NCBI RefSeq assembly: GCF_965638725.1
Contig: NC_134951.1
Coordinates: forward strand, 104,865,811 to 104,929,810
DNA: 64,000 bases
Direction of reading: 5' to 3'
Origin: Aptenodytes patagonicus
Taxonomy: Eukaryota > Chordata > Aves > Sphenisciformes > Spheniscidae
A program made the translations under genes and the position numbers. The notes beneath the pieces were generated by a model, which was not told the DNA's origin, ran no database searches, and saw only the letters and a program-made list of their open reading frames with translations. Positions 1-12,000 of the stretch are shown here, in pieces (within the stretch, counting starts at the first letter, position 1; each line of letters begins with the position of its first letter).

Positions 1-1344
1 ATAGGGGCTTGTTGAAGGCAGGCACGGAGAGTCTCTTCTCGTGGTTTCCCTCCCCAGGTACTCTGGCTGGGAGGTTCTGCGACACTTGCTTTCTCTTAGG
101 TGGCCTACCAAGACCTCCAATGGTGTGTAAGCTACCTTTACCACAGGAAGAGGCAAAGCAAAGGGGGGACTGTAGAAGTGCCTCCAGTGCATTTAAGGTG
201 TTCCTGGTCTCAGTGTGGACACTGAGTAATCAGATCTTGTTCCTCCTGCTGCCTGGAGCCAGTCAGTAGGTGTGGTATTGCGTACGTTCTTGTGTTAAGA
301 AACTATACGTCGGAAAGTGGCACTGTGCTGAGGAAACCATTTTAATGCCAAGGCAAAAGTCAAAGGCCAAATCAGCTCTTGGGGATCTTCTGTCACCTGC
401 AGAGTGCTCGGCTCAGGCATTTTCTTGTGCTGTGCTCCCCGTACCCCCACCCCTCGCAGCATGCGGATAAGCTCCTGACTGACCTGTCAAATGTGAATAA
501 TGATGAGAAGTCTCAGTGATTCATGGCTAGGACACACAAAGTGCTCCATCCTCTGCTCATACTGTGAGGCAATTAATGCAATTTGTGCTGTTTGGCTGAG
601 TGAACAGTTTGAAATGAACCATTGAGCCATCTGTTCCTCCAGCTGACATCAGGCGTGTCAAGAGTAGCAGTTAGCTTTTGCTGGGAAAGAAACATCTCGC
701 TGTCATTAAGGAAAGTTCAAGAAAGGGGGGGTGGGGGCGTTTTTTCCTTCCCCTTCTACTATCTTTAAAACAAACTCTTTCATATTTTCTTGTGGTTCAC
801 GCTCTGTGCCCTGAAGGCTTTTCAGGCCTCTAGTCAGGGTCTTGGGAGCAGGGAAATGGCTACACTGAGCACCTTCTTCTTTCACCTCTTGCATGCTTTT
901 GGTGAGAGAGAGAGGTGATCAACAGGGTCTGAGTTTTACACGATTGTTTTGCTCTTCCCTTGCTCTGTTCATCTCTGTAGGCTGCTTTCTTGAGCTGAGG
1001 GCTTCAAGAAATAGTCTCCCGTGAAACCAGCTCTCAGGAGGGTTTTCAAAAGGTCTTTTGGAGGTCATAGTTCATCCCCTGCAATTATTAAAAGATACCC
1101 GCTACAAGAAAAAGTCATTATCTCAGTAGTAGTAGGAAGACCAGGAAAAGGTTTGGCCTGTTTCTCAATGAAGAAGAAGCGCTATCTACAGATGACACAG
1201 AGGATTTGGGTGTTTGATGCCTGTTCTGCATTTGTGCTCACAGAAAGAGAGTTACAAGGAACAGACGGCTAGTGTGGCTAACACTAGAGGCAAAGGGATA
1301 AGGTGAGCCTAAGACAGGGAAGACTTAAGAGAAGACTTAAGCAG
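1..1344. other. Intergenic DNA, no gene seen
   Basis: The open frames here are all under 90 codons and show no family resemblance, splice-bracketed structure or codon pattern suggesting a protein. About 560-720 is a non-repetitive stretch of mixed composition with short ATTA cores that could be a conserved non-coding element, but this cannot be judged without an alignment. Confidence 0.6.
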
Positions 1345-2440
1345 AATGTTTTAAGATTGACCAGGCCTGGTGGACTGCGTCCAGAGATGTGACGCAGGAT
1401 TTCTGAAAACTTGTGGACAGGCAAGATACCAGCAGATCAGGAAAAGCTAAGACGGTGCCTGTCTTTAAGAGGTATATCTGGGGGCAGTTAGAGCAAAGTT
1501 AGGGAATTATAAAGCAGTTTGCATCAGCTCAAAACCTTTAGGACAAATTCCCAAAACAGTTTAAAAGCACCTACAAGAGAAGTGACTGATTAAAAAAAAA
1601 AAAAAAGAAACTACATCACACCAAGCCCGTTTCCTTCTAGGAAAGAGTGGCTGGAGAAGAAGCCACAGATGCTCTCTATCTTGATTTGCAAGGCTGTGGC
1701 AGTGTGGAGGCACAACCTTCCTGTTGGAAAAGCTGGGAATACACTGAACGGCCTGAGGGAGGGGTTTGATGCCCAGCTGGACGGGTAGCATCCCTGGAGG
1801 GCAGCGGTGGCAGCAGACATTACATCACAAGCTTTCCATTATAGTTTGTTCTGGAGCAAGTCTTTTAATGGGTTTGTTGATAGCCACTGCTGGACAAAGG
1901 CCTATGCTTATTACATTTGCAAATGATAAGAAGCTTCAAGGTCTTTAAAGAGCAGGATTTGAATTCAAGATGTTATCAACAAATATGAAAAATGGCCTGG
2001 GAAAGAAAAAAAAAAATCCAACTAGGACAAGATCAAGATCATGGTCTTAGGCTGGAATAATCAAATGCACAACACAAGGTAACAAAATATGCTGCTTAAC
2101 AAAAAGATCTGCAAAAACACAACAAAGTGATATTGGGGACCACAGATTAAACAAGAGTCCACAGTATGATGATACTGAGAAAAAATAAACATAATTCAGA
2201 GTTGTTTACCTTTATAGGAGTATGGTCTTTAGGACTTTTGAAAGTAATCCATCCTGTCTACTCAAAAATATCAGACCTTGTCTGGCCTGGAGTATCCATC
2301 TAATTTGGGACACTGCATTCAGCGCAGGTGTGGGCCAATTAGTCCAGGGAAGACTGGAAAACAAAAGAGGCAACTGAAAGGTGAAATGCTTAGGTCCTCA
2401 AATGCATAAAATCCTATTGCAGAGAGCAGGAACATCTGCT
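1345..2440 (+). mobile_element. Ancient, degenerate CR1/L3-like LINE, reverse-transcriptase region
   Basis: This is a decayed copy of the reverse-transcriptase part of a CR1-clade LINE on the + strand. Several segments can be recognised in the expected order. Around 1410-1560 is a stretch resembling the 'GDVPADWKKANVVPVFKKG...PGNYRPVSL' region. At 1680-1760 is a 'LDFSKAFDTV...EKLG' equivalent. At 1870-1930 is the equivalent of 'INDLDKG...FADDTKL', where the catalytic box now reads F-A-N-D at 1916-1927. At 2290-2400 is the 'LEYCVQFWDP...LERVQRRATK' equivalent. Stops and indels break every frame, so it is inactive. The CR1-clade assignment rests on motif order, and the subfamily is not resolved. 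The boundaries are approximate. Confidence 0.75.
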
Positions 2441-4319
2441 CTTTATGGTGGATGAGATAAACAACAAGGAAAATTATAGTTCAAATTTAAGAGAAATATT
2501 TTAATGGAGATGGTATGAAGGCACGGGAACCGATCGCTCAGGGAGGTGGCGTTTGAACATCACTGCCTTCTTGACATAAATGGAAGCAAAACTGCTGCTG
2601 CATGCATTGCCGCAGGAAGAAAAACTGCACATCTGTGCCAGGGGGTGGGAGAAATGGGAGGGGGCGTGTGCTTGTTTGTTTGTGTTTTGAAATGTCAGGG
2701 CCCTGAGCGCACCAGCAGGCTCTACCACCTCTACCCCACTCCAGGCTTCAGCTCCCCATCCTGCTGCTCTCCTCCACAGGTGCCCCAGGGCTGGAAGGGC
2801 CCCAGGGGAGGGACGGACCCTGGTACCCGAGGTCCTGGGGTGCCCTGGTGTGGCGCAGCCTGGCAGAGCTGGGTTTGCTCTGTGGTTCGTCAAGAGGCAC
2901 CTGAAGAGCTTGGGTTTGGGCTTTGAATTGAGTCAGGTGGGTGACGTCCCAGGGAAGGCCGCTCTTTAAAGTGCTCACCTACCCACCATCCTGCCGTGAT
3001 TGCCTCAGCAACGTTTCCCAAGTGAACACCACCTCACGTTGTTGTTCCCTGTTTCTAGGAAAGAACAGACATTTTTAGCAGAACAGCTTTTTGTTGATCA
3101 AATGAACCAGGGTTCTTCCTTTACTGTGCTAAATGGACAATAATTTAACCCATTTTATGGTCCATTATCCCATATAGCAGAAGAAAACTAACTACTATCT
3201 TAAGCAAATAGATACTAGATAACAAAATAATTTATTTTTAATGCAGAATTCATGTTCATCCAGCCCTGTGCTGTCATTTTTCTCATATAGCAAGAATCGC
3301 AGCCAAACCAAGTTATGTGGCTCATCTCTGTTTTGTGATAATTTCATTTGTTCATAATTAATATGTCCTACATCCTGCAAACCCAAGCAATAGCATCTGA
3401 GAGCTTTTTTTCTCTCTCAGCAGTCAGTAAACAGGCATCTGGCTGAGACACGCTTGGCACTGTTTAACCAATAGACAGTTGTGTTTTATGGGATTGTGGC
3501 ATACTGGGCCAAATTCCAGTCCCACTGGAAATCCCTGGTCCCGCTCCAAGGAATCCAGGATGAGGACAACAGAGACATCACGGCCCCATGTTTTTATTCT
3601 GCTAGGTGGATCCATCCCTGCCTTATCGACAGCTCTTCACCGGTACACGGGACATTGCTCTAAAGCTGTTGGCTGTTCTGGCAGGTGAGGTGTGGACTTA
3701 CGTGCTCCATGCCAGGCTTCGAGACAGAAGGGGATGAGGGAGTGACTCAACACCTAGTAACTAGCCTACTAACTGATCTATTAACTGAAGATGGTGGCTT
3801 TTTTCCAAAAACTGTTTCTGAATAGCACCCAAAAACATTTTGGCTGCCTCTGCACTTGGTATTTCCTACAGCACATGCAATCCTTGTACCTGTTTATTTG
3901 GAGAGCTGGTCGGGATTCCTTAACAGGTGGCGCTTGATTGGAAAATGATGAAGAGGCCAACTGTGCTGCACCTCCAACTCCAGCAATTTAGGATGAAGTT
4001 TCACAATTGCCTATTTCAGTAGTTTAAAAAACAATGTAACTAAGTAGGTAATATTATCCTCCTTCGGCATAGGCTTTATGTTATTCATTGCACTTAGCCA
4101 AGGTTTTATACTTCATTTTATCTATTTGAGGTAAACATCCCCTTATAATCTATGCTTACCAAACAACCTTTCCAAAATCCTTTCCCTGGAATATTTTACC
4201 AGGATCTCATTGACAAAGCCAGTTGTTCTCCTGTTTGAGACAGGAATTACCTCTTTGCCTTATATAATGCATACCCTGCCAGGACTTGCTGTCCAGGTAA
4301 GGGATGAGCATTAATACAG
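2441..4319. other. Intergenic DNA, no gene seen
   Basis: The stretch is unique-looking. A moderately GC-rich part at 2690-2960 keeps overlapping frames open on both strands (up to 130 codons). The predicted peptides are Pro/Gly/Ser-rich, resemble nothing I recognise and lack convincing splice borders, so I treat them as composition artefacts. Confidence 0.55.
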
Positions 4320-4650
4320 CGAGAGGCTCCTTCTCCCAGGACATATGAGGCAGGTCCCCAAAGGGTCCCTGCCCGGGGCCGGGGAGTGGAGCACTAGATG
4401 CCAGCCTGAGCCCAGCTGGGGCGGGCGGCTGGGAGCCCCCCTTGGGCAAGAGCCGCTCCAGCACAGCGGACAAGAGAAGCCGGAGCCGCCTCCTCTCCCT
4501 CTCCCTCTCCTCGCTGCTGCTTCCCACGCTCCTCCAAGTGACAGAAATTTTTCATTAAAAGGAACACCAGATTCCAAAGCTCGGCTTCCTATTTGCATTC
4601 AAAGCCATTAATGAAAAAATTCCATTATTTGAAATTTAAATGGAAATCAT
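4320..4650. promoter_or_regulatory. Candidate regulatory element: GC-rich block beside homeodomain/POU motif cluster
   Basis: A GC-rich, pyrimidine-tract-containing block (about 4350-4535) passes abruptly into an AT-rich stretch packed with developmental transcription-factor words. These are TGACAG (MEIS/PBX-like) at 4539-4544, ATTTGCAT (POU octamer, reverse orientation) at 4591-4598, the palindrome CATTAATG at 4606-4613, and further ATTA/TTAAAT words to about 4645. The layout resembles an enhancer or a small promoter. A 106-codon minus-strand frame (4527-4207) crosses the GC-rich part. Its start is a low-complexity Glu/Arg run and I do not recognise it. Function is inferred from motif density only. 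Confidence 0.3.
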
Positions 4651-5607
4651 CTATTTCTCCTCCTCCTCCTCCAGAGAAGGAAGGCCAAGAGAGAGCTGGA
4701 GCTGTTTTGAATGTCCCAAAGCTCCCCAAGCTTTCCCGGGTTCATGACTTTCTAGTGTGAACACTATTCTGTGAACATAGTGATAGTTGCTTGCCAGCTA
4801 AATATTCTGTATGTTGCAGGAACATTTTTCTGTGCGGGCAGATGGTGTTCGATTGATAGTCAGAATAATACATGAACAGCAGAGAAGATGTGGGTTGATT
4901 AAATAATTAGCATACTGTGACATTCTATCGCTTCACTGTAACTTAAAGCTAGGTCAAAACGTCGGTCTATATTGCATCTCCCTCCCTCCTTTCTTTCTTC
5001 TGGTTGCTTTTATGTTCACTCCAAAGGAAAGTTTTAACAGCAATTAAATCCTTTCTTGGTAGCAAAATGTAAGAATTTGTTACTCGGCCCTGCATGTTAT
5101 AGAATAAAAGTAATAATATAAAGGAAATTACATTTTGCTAAATGAATTTAAGTTGCCAGGCAACCCGTCATACCCAGTGTGGGATCTACTCAAGCATTAT
5201 TGTGAACAAACGGCTTAATATGTGGCACAGATCAGTGTTTAGACCAAAACAGATGATCTCAGGAAGCCAGGGCAATGAGGACTAGCAGGAGGACTGAAGG
5301 CTGGTTTCCAGTCACCGGGTCCGTCTGAATAGCTCTTTGCCTTCACAGTTTGTTTGCATGTCCACCAGAAGTCTAATGAGTTAATCTTATCAACTCTACC
5401 CCTTCCTGTCCCCCCCACTCTGTAATTGTACAATAACAATAATTACAGGCAGTTTGCTGTCATCCGAGGAATAAACATAGAAAACATGCTTCTGTCAGCA
5501 AGGATATCATTATTCACTAACTAAATACAACCCACTGAATTACTCATCCTCCTCTCTAAGTCCTGTCGTCTATTCTGGGGTTTTGGAGACTTTCTGTGAA
5601 TAAAAGT
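4651..5607. other. Intergenic DNA, no gene seen apart from the X-box
   Basis: No coding frame of note and no recognisable repeat. It contains a short CTCC-rich pyrimidine run near 4655-4675 and the X-box described separately. Confidence 0.55.
5152..5164. promoter_or_regulatory. Perfect RFX X-box palindrome
   Basis: GTTGCCAGGCAAC is an exact match to the RFX-family X-box with a one-base spacer: two inverted GTTGCC half-sites. RFX1-4 and RFX6 proteins bind such sites in ciliary and neuronal gene promoters and enhancers. It lies about 24 kb upstream of the SYT14 start. Whether it is occupied, and which gene it serves, cannot be told from sequence. Confidence 0.5.
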
Positions 5608-5880
5608 GAAAGAAGTTGCCCCACTAAGGAATCACTATCCTGTAAAACGTTAGTGCTGACTAAAAAGGGAGCAGTATCTTTGGTTGCCGTGTAATCACTG
5701 GCCAGGGTGTAGGGGAGAAGTTGCCGTAGTACCTCGCAGGTTCGGGTGTCTGAGACTTTGGATGGTGTGGTACCTCCACTGTCGATAGAAATTAAAGAAG
5801 TTGCCTACTACCCTGCAAGGGTTAGTGCTGTCTCTAAAGTAGTCTTCTGGATGTCCCCAGTACTGCAGCTCTAGTATCTT
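5608..5880 (+). repeat. Diverged local duplication with four GTTGCC words
   Basis: Two segments about 180 bp apart share a layout. The first is 5611-5665 (AGAAGTTGCC, then a CTATCCTG core, then GTTAGTGCTG). The second is 5796-5840 (AGAAGTTGCC, then a CTACCCTG core, then GTTAGTGCTG). A third GAAGTTGCC lies at 5717-5725 between them. The six-base GTTGCC occurs at 5615, 5683, 5720 and 5800, always in the same orientation, and equals an RFX half-site. The segment may be an old local duplication. Confidence 0.4.
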
Positions 5881-8800
5881 ATAATGTCTCATTTTCTTGT
5901 TTCGCTATGAAATTAACGTTTTCCTTGCTGATGCCAGTCCTGAAGGCGAGGATTCAAACTCTATGTTTGAGAACAATCATGGTAAACTTGACCGGAGTGC
6001 ATGACCTCCGCTAAGGTGTGCTGACACTGTGAAGGAAGAGCAATAGTGCTCCTGGAGCAGCTTGAGAGGATGTACGTTCTCACTCCGGTATCAATCTGAA
6101 GAAAAAAGTTTAATATTTCTGTGTCAAAGTGCTGCAAAACCAAACTATACAAGAAATGCTTATGTCAATGGGTCCCTTCAGAGATTACACTTGGAAATCA
6201 AATCTCTTGAGGTCCTTTTGCTATTCTGGAGAACAAATGTTCGAAAGTGATATTAAAAGGATCCAATAAATTGATATTAAATTCTCTGAAATATAGCTTA
6301 ATAGAATTTCCATAGTTAAATATTTTTATTTCTATGAACAAACACAAAATATTTGTATCATGTGGAAGTAGAGTGTCAACCAGAAGTAATGTAAAAAGAA
6401 ACCATGTGCTTACAAATAGGTATTGAGAAGGAGGAAACAGCTGCTGTTAATGCAAAAGGATTGACGGAGCCTTCCATTATGCAACTCACAGCTCAGCTCA
6501 GGACTGATTTGCCTCCTCCTGAAGCCTGCAGAACCTTTTGCTGCTCAGGCGTGTGGCGTAAAGACCAGGTGCTACTCCTGAAGACACCTGCTGCCCCCCA
6601 GATTTCTGGCTGAACCTTTATTTGGAAATGATGTTCTTTGATTCCTGTCCTAAACTGTTAGTATAATACCTGCCTCTTGTGCTAAGCAGTTGCTTTGTTC
6701 TTGTGAGTGATTAAATTCCACTGCTGGGAGAAATTATTCCAATATACTCCTGTTTATCTTACAAAATATTGTATAGCTTAATAAATGCATATTTTTAGGG
6801 TCTTTGGGTAATTACTGCTATTATTATTTTTTTTAAGTAGGTTGTTAATACAACGAGGCCAGGAGGTTGGAATCATTGCCAATTTATGCCCTCCCTGCTC
6901 TTGAACTGAAGGAATGACAGGACGAAGCAACTGTCTTTCTTGAGTACTGAGACCCATAGCTGCATTTCAAAATGTAAGATAAATTCACTTAGATCACATG
7001 CCTCAGATTCATTTACTTGTTTAATTTATAAAATGCACCTTGAAAAACATGTTTGCTTAATGTAAAAGCGCAAAGTCAAACGAAGAGGACTGGACGAGAA
7101 CAAACAATTCAAAACTGGCATCCCTTTAGCTCAGTCACAAGCTGCAGATTGACAGCACTCCTGAAGTTCATATGCACCAGATGAGTTATAGGATTAATTT
7201 TCTCCCTAACCTAATGGAAGGAAGAAATCCAATTACATTCAGAATCCTCAGCAAGAACAAGTATAACTTTCCATCTAGTTATTAACATTTCCAACTGTCA
7301 TTGGAGGGATTGTTTGGAAATAGAGCAAATCCTCCCTCCTTCTTGACCTCTGGGAGGCTTGAAAAGGCCAAGTATAAAGCATTCGCTATCTATAAAACAT
7401 TAACAGAAATGGTCAGGTTTATACCAGGGTGCTTAGATGCCAATAGTGAAGGGGACAAGGTGTGAGTACAAAGCAGGTGATTTTTTGAGTAAGAATACAG
7501 TTGGAAAAGTATGTTTATGGCATTAAGCTGTGATTCTGAAGGTCTGGGAGGGCTGTGGATACGCAAATCCACCTGAAAGTCAGTGGGAGTGGTGGCACAA
7601 TTAGCACATTCTAACTCAGCTGGTGATGCTCATCTCAGTTTTGTAACAAAGCCCAAAATGGATGGAGAATTACCTAGCACAACATTCTTATGAAGCTCCA
7701 GATGTAAATGACCCTGTGCTCTCATTGTCATAATTTTGCTTTATCAATTAACTATGTTCGTATAATAAATGTGAGGGGGCCTCATATTAGCGGGATGTGA
7801 GGGTGGTTTAGGACTGAATGTCATCACTTGGTTTGAGGGACCCCTGAGACACGCAATAATGCAGTTATAATCCACACAGGTAAAGTGGCAGCAGCAAGCC
7901 TTAAAAAACATAGAAGTTTGCTATTTGGGCGTTATACAAGTAAAGGGGCTCAATCATGCGCCATATGAAATTTAGCAAACTTTATCAGTTATCCTCCTTT
8001 AATCTGAAGGAACTAATCTGAAGAAAAGTTCAAAGGGTGAGATTGAATAAAAAGCTCACGAAGATACCAGTTACAGTGTACGTGAGTCCTGGCCAGTCTC
8101 CATTTTCTTCTAGCTACTGATCAAATGTGTTTTAAGTAAATCTGTTTTATTGGGAACGTGATCTTGAGATTATTTCCCAGTGGCAAAAATCCTGACCAAA
8201 CAAACAAATGTTTGGGGTTTTTTTGTTGGTTTTTGTTTGTTTGTTTTGTTTTTAATAAAAATCCTAACCCCACCCAATTTCCCTGTGGGACTGGGACCCA
8301 TGTGATGCTTTTATACCTCTCTCATACTGCATACAAATTACAGTGAAAAGGAGTTTATTCTTCTTTATTGTATCTGCATATATTTTGTTTTTCTCCATTA
8401 GTTTAGAATATTCCTGTTTAGCTACCACAAATGTTCCTTGCTGGGTAATCTCTTTCTTATTTCCAATTAACTCTTTATCTGAATTATAAAGGCGATGTTG
8501 CCATCTCCCACTACAAAATATGCTCGATCAGCAGTATCAATAAAACCTGCTAAAAAACCAAAGGAATTCTTAAAGTTGCATTCTGGATTTTAGCATCCAT
8601 CTTCTGATTTACTGAGAAGGTAAAAGATGTGTAAGAAGCATATGGATGATGTACTGTTCTGAAAGATGCTGTGACTAGAAGCGCTGAAACACGAGATGCT
8701 GACTCAAAGGTGAATTTATATATACACCATTATATTTGTTTGGGTTTGTTCCAAATAACAGTGGAATTAATTTAAAATGCTGCTCTTTCTATCTGGATGA

Positions 8801-8946
8801 AAGAACAAAAACCTTCAAAAACATCTTCAACTTGTTGCCTTTCTTTGGCATTGGCAAATACCGATTTTTTCCAGTTAGAAATATAAAACTTCCCGGTGCT
8901 TTAACGTGTGCAATACAAACCTACTTTTTAAACTCTTGCCCTGCAG
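5881..8946. other. Intergenic DNA, no gene seen
   Basis: AT-rich, with frames under 70 codons. A simple TTTG-rich run at about 8215-8255 is preceded by a complementary CAAACAAACAAA run, so the pair could fold into a hairpin. Nothing else is recognised. Confidence 0.55.
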
Positions 8947-9068
8947 GAAAGTATTCCCCTTCCTCTCCGAATTTGCCATGGACTTCACGAGAAGAGGAGC
9001 GGCTTGACGGTCCTGGTGATCCAGTCCTGCTAGAGACCCCACTGGATAGCTATGGAAAGCCTCCAAAG
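8947..9068 (+). other. Splice-bracketed candidate orphan exon
   Basis: A 122-nt segment is preceded by a pyrimidine-containing acceptor (CTCTTGCCCTGCAG) and followed by a good donor (AAAG|GTAAAC). It is open in one + strand frame, reading about 41 residues that begin KYSPSSPNLPW and end near LDSYGKPPK. The length is not a multiple of three. I do not recognise the peptide. It could be an exon of a long non-coding RNA, an exon of an unrecognised gene, or a chance pairing of splice-like words. Confidence 0.25.
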
Positions 9069-12000
9069 GTAAACTTAATGCTCCCCAGTTGCTTGTCAGC
9101 TGCGTGCAGGTCTAGTCTCCCTGAATAATTTAGAGATGTTTTAGGTTACTCTCATTGCAAACGGCCTTCAAAAGGAAAACAAGCAGTTGGACTGGTGGGG
9201 CCCAGAAATATCCTCGCTGTGTCCCTGAACACGTCTCCTTTCTTTCCCTCTCTGCTAGCAGGAAGCGGGTAACACAAGGCTTCCTTTGCATGTTTGTGCT
9301 CAATTTTGTGTTCAGTAGCAAGCAGAGGTTAATTTTGGTATATTAGAATAGATACACTTATGTCCAGAGGAAGGATACACTGCTTTGAGGCTGCACTGCA
9401 TTTATTGTATTAACCCTGTTTCCCTCTGGAAAACTTGCTTGAACGAAGATGGTAGGTCAGGTCCCGCAGCATAGGTGTACTTCGTCTGTGTTTGCATTGC
9501 TCTGTAATGCCTTTAGCCCTCCTGGTTTGTGCATTTAATTATTCATGTGGTATTCATCCAGTTTTGGACACATAAGTTGAATTAAGAATGTTAAAGCCTA
9601 GATGTTATGGTTTTTGTGGTTGTGGAAAATTGAGAGGTGTTTCATAATGATAAATAATACCAAAATTGATATGCTATAGTTACTTTTCCAAGGTGTGATT
9701 ATGAGTTTATTCATCTCTTCAATGCAGTCTTAATCAATTGTATAAGTTTAATGTCTGCAAACATGAAACCATTTTCTTACATGAGTTTAGAAGATTTTTT
9801 TTTTTTAGACCTGTGCATGTGAGCTTGATACAAATGCTGTGCTGGTGCCAAACTTATGTTTGAACTCCTAGAGTGTGACTGAAGGAGTCAAACTGAGGTT
9901 TTAGGGATTGACAATATCTAAAATGAAATTTTAATTCGGTCATACTTCTGACATTTCATGTCAGTAGCTTCAAAATTAAGTATATAGCAATAAAAGCTTT
10001 CCATTAATAAATCTCCATCAATCAAAAAAGTTGCCTTTGCTTCATTTCTCATCATGATAATGAGTTTTAAAAATGATTAATGACCTAACCTGTTGATTTT
10101 CAAAAAGCCAGGACAGCAAACACATTTATTGCATGAATGAATTACCTACACAATACCTGTAGCTTTTTGTGTTCTGCATGTTTGAAAAAAAACACACCCA
10201 GGCTTTCCATGTCAGGGTAAATTGATTTCCAAAGCATTGATTTCAACCATTAGTACCTAAAGGTGACTGAGAAAAACTCCATGTATGTAGAGATCAGTGT
10301 GATACAAGTCTCTGGAAATAGATATATTTTGCAGGGTACTTTGGGATATTGAAAACCGATACAGATTTTTAAGACATCAGTCCCCAAACATCAATGTTGG
10401 AATATTATTTTAAGACTTGTTTATTTCTTGCTCTCCATAAAGCATTTACTTTTCAGCCTGGGACAGCTCTATCATTAGTGTCACCATCTATGATATGCTG
10501 TCACAAGGTGCTGAAGCTAGTAGAGTGAAAGACAAAACAGTAAACAGCCCGTGGCATACCCTGGAGCGCAGCCACCCATTAGTGAATCCACATATATAAA
10601 CACTTTCACTGGCACTGGGAGATGCAGGTGTGTTTACTACCCAGGAGAGGGGAGCTCAGGCACAAATGCATATGTAACACAGTTAATGTAGAGGTAAAGA
10701 AACAGGAAACTAAAAATCTTTCTTACAAATTCTTTCATAGCGCAAACCAATAGTTTACTGGAGCCAGCATCTCCTCAGGATCTCACCTCCACCAATTCTT
10801 TAACAGATCAGTTGTCTCTATGTTTTAAATATGTAACTTAGATGAGAAACTACAGGATAAGATAAAAAAGGAAGAAGCTGCAAGGAAAGAGAGGAATTCA
10901 CTTCAGGGTGAAAGTCTTTCTCTTGTGCATAAATGATATGATGTAGCTCTGGAGGAACACATTCTCTATTTTTCTGTTTTGTGTTTTAGACTCCACGAAC
11001 TGCTTTGTGTCTGGAGACAATACATAATTGCTAAGATGTAATACTGACTTGATACATTTCTGGAGCTCTTTGCATACAGTTGGTAACTGAGATATAAATT
11101 CTTTAACGAAGAGCTGGGAGGTGGCAAGGGAATTAGCGCCTGCCCCATTCATCCTGAGCCCCACAAAAGCTGGGAATTATATTTCCGAGTATTATTTCTG
11201 CATGCCTGGGGAAGACTCACTCACTCATTTAAGGAGCATAAAGATGCAGGAGCATTCAAAAGAGACCTGTACAGGAATACATAAAACAATACTATCTGGT
11301 CAAGTGGAAGATCAATTTCTAATTCAATACAGAGCTTTTATCTTAAATAGATACTTTTATCTTAAATAAATACTTTAATTGCAATCATCCCAGTACCTGG
11401 GAATGATAGGTAGCCTGTGGGGATCATATTGAGCAATACGTTCCCTGTATTACAGTTGCTTATATCTGGGGCAGTGCTTGCAACAAGTAATGTAAAAGAA
11501 AGCTTTTTATAACAAAGTAAATGAAAGGAGGGTCAGATTCAGGTATGAATAACTATATTATCCCAGGGGAACTGTAATGATTCTTTCGGTTATTTGGTGT
11601 CATTTAATTACAAGAAGGGCTGTGTAGAATAACATAGCAGAGCATAACTTTTTTAACAAAAAAGTGGACTTAAGACGATTTCTGTGGGCACCATATATGC
11701 AAGCTCTTTACAATAGACTTATGCTTAGGTTAGGAAGGCCGTATGTCTCCTGGAAGACAGAAGATAATGCTGCTTTTTTGGAGATTGTCCTTTTTTTTGC
11801 AAAAACAGTTGTCTTGTGATGTGGCAGTGGCATTCTCTGTTCCACCCATCTAATCTGCATCTCTGGCCCGTGTTGTCCAGGGTGCAGCAGCTCCTTTCTG
11901 AGTTACTTGCCGTCATTACAATGCTACAGAAAACGTGAAGAGTGGAAAACAGAGGAGTGAATGGGAGGGAGGCTGGAAGTGGGCACCCAGGGGTTATCAG

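Noticed and set aside
2501..2978. Overlapping frames of 126-130 codons on both strands
   Set aside because: Moderately GC-rich DNA, open on both strands, with no splice borders or recognisable residues.
4207..4598. Minus-strand 106- and 95-codon frames with Arg/Glu-rich start
   Set aside because: Low-complexity translation of a CTCTCC tract, with no domain and no clear donor in frame. The region is kept only as a candidate regulatory element.
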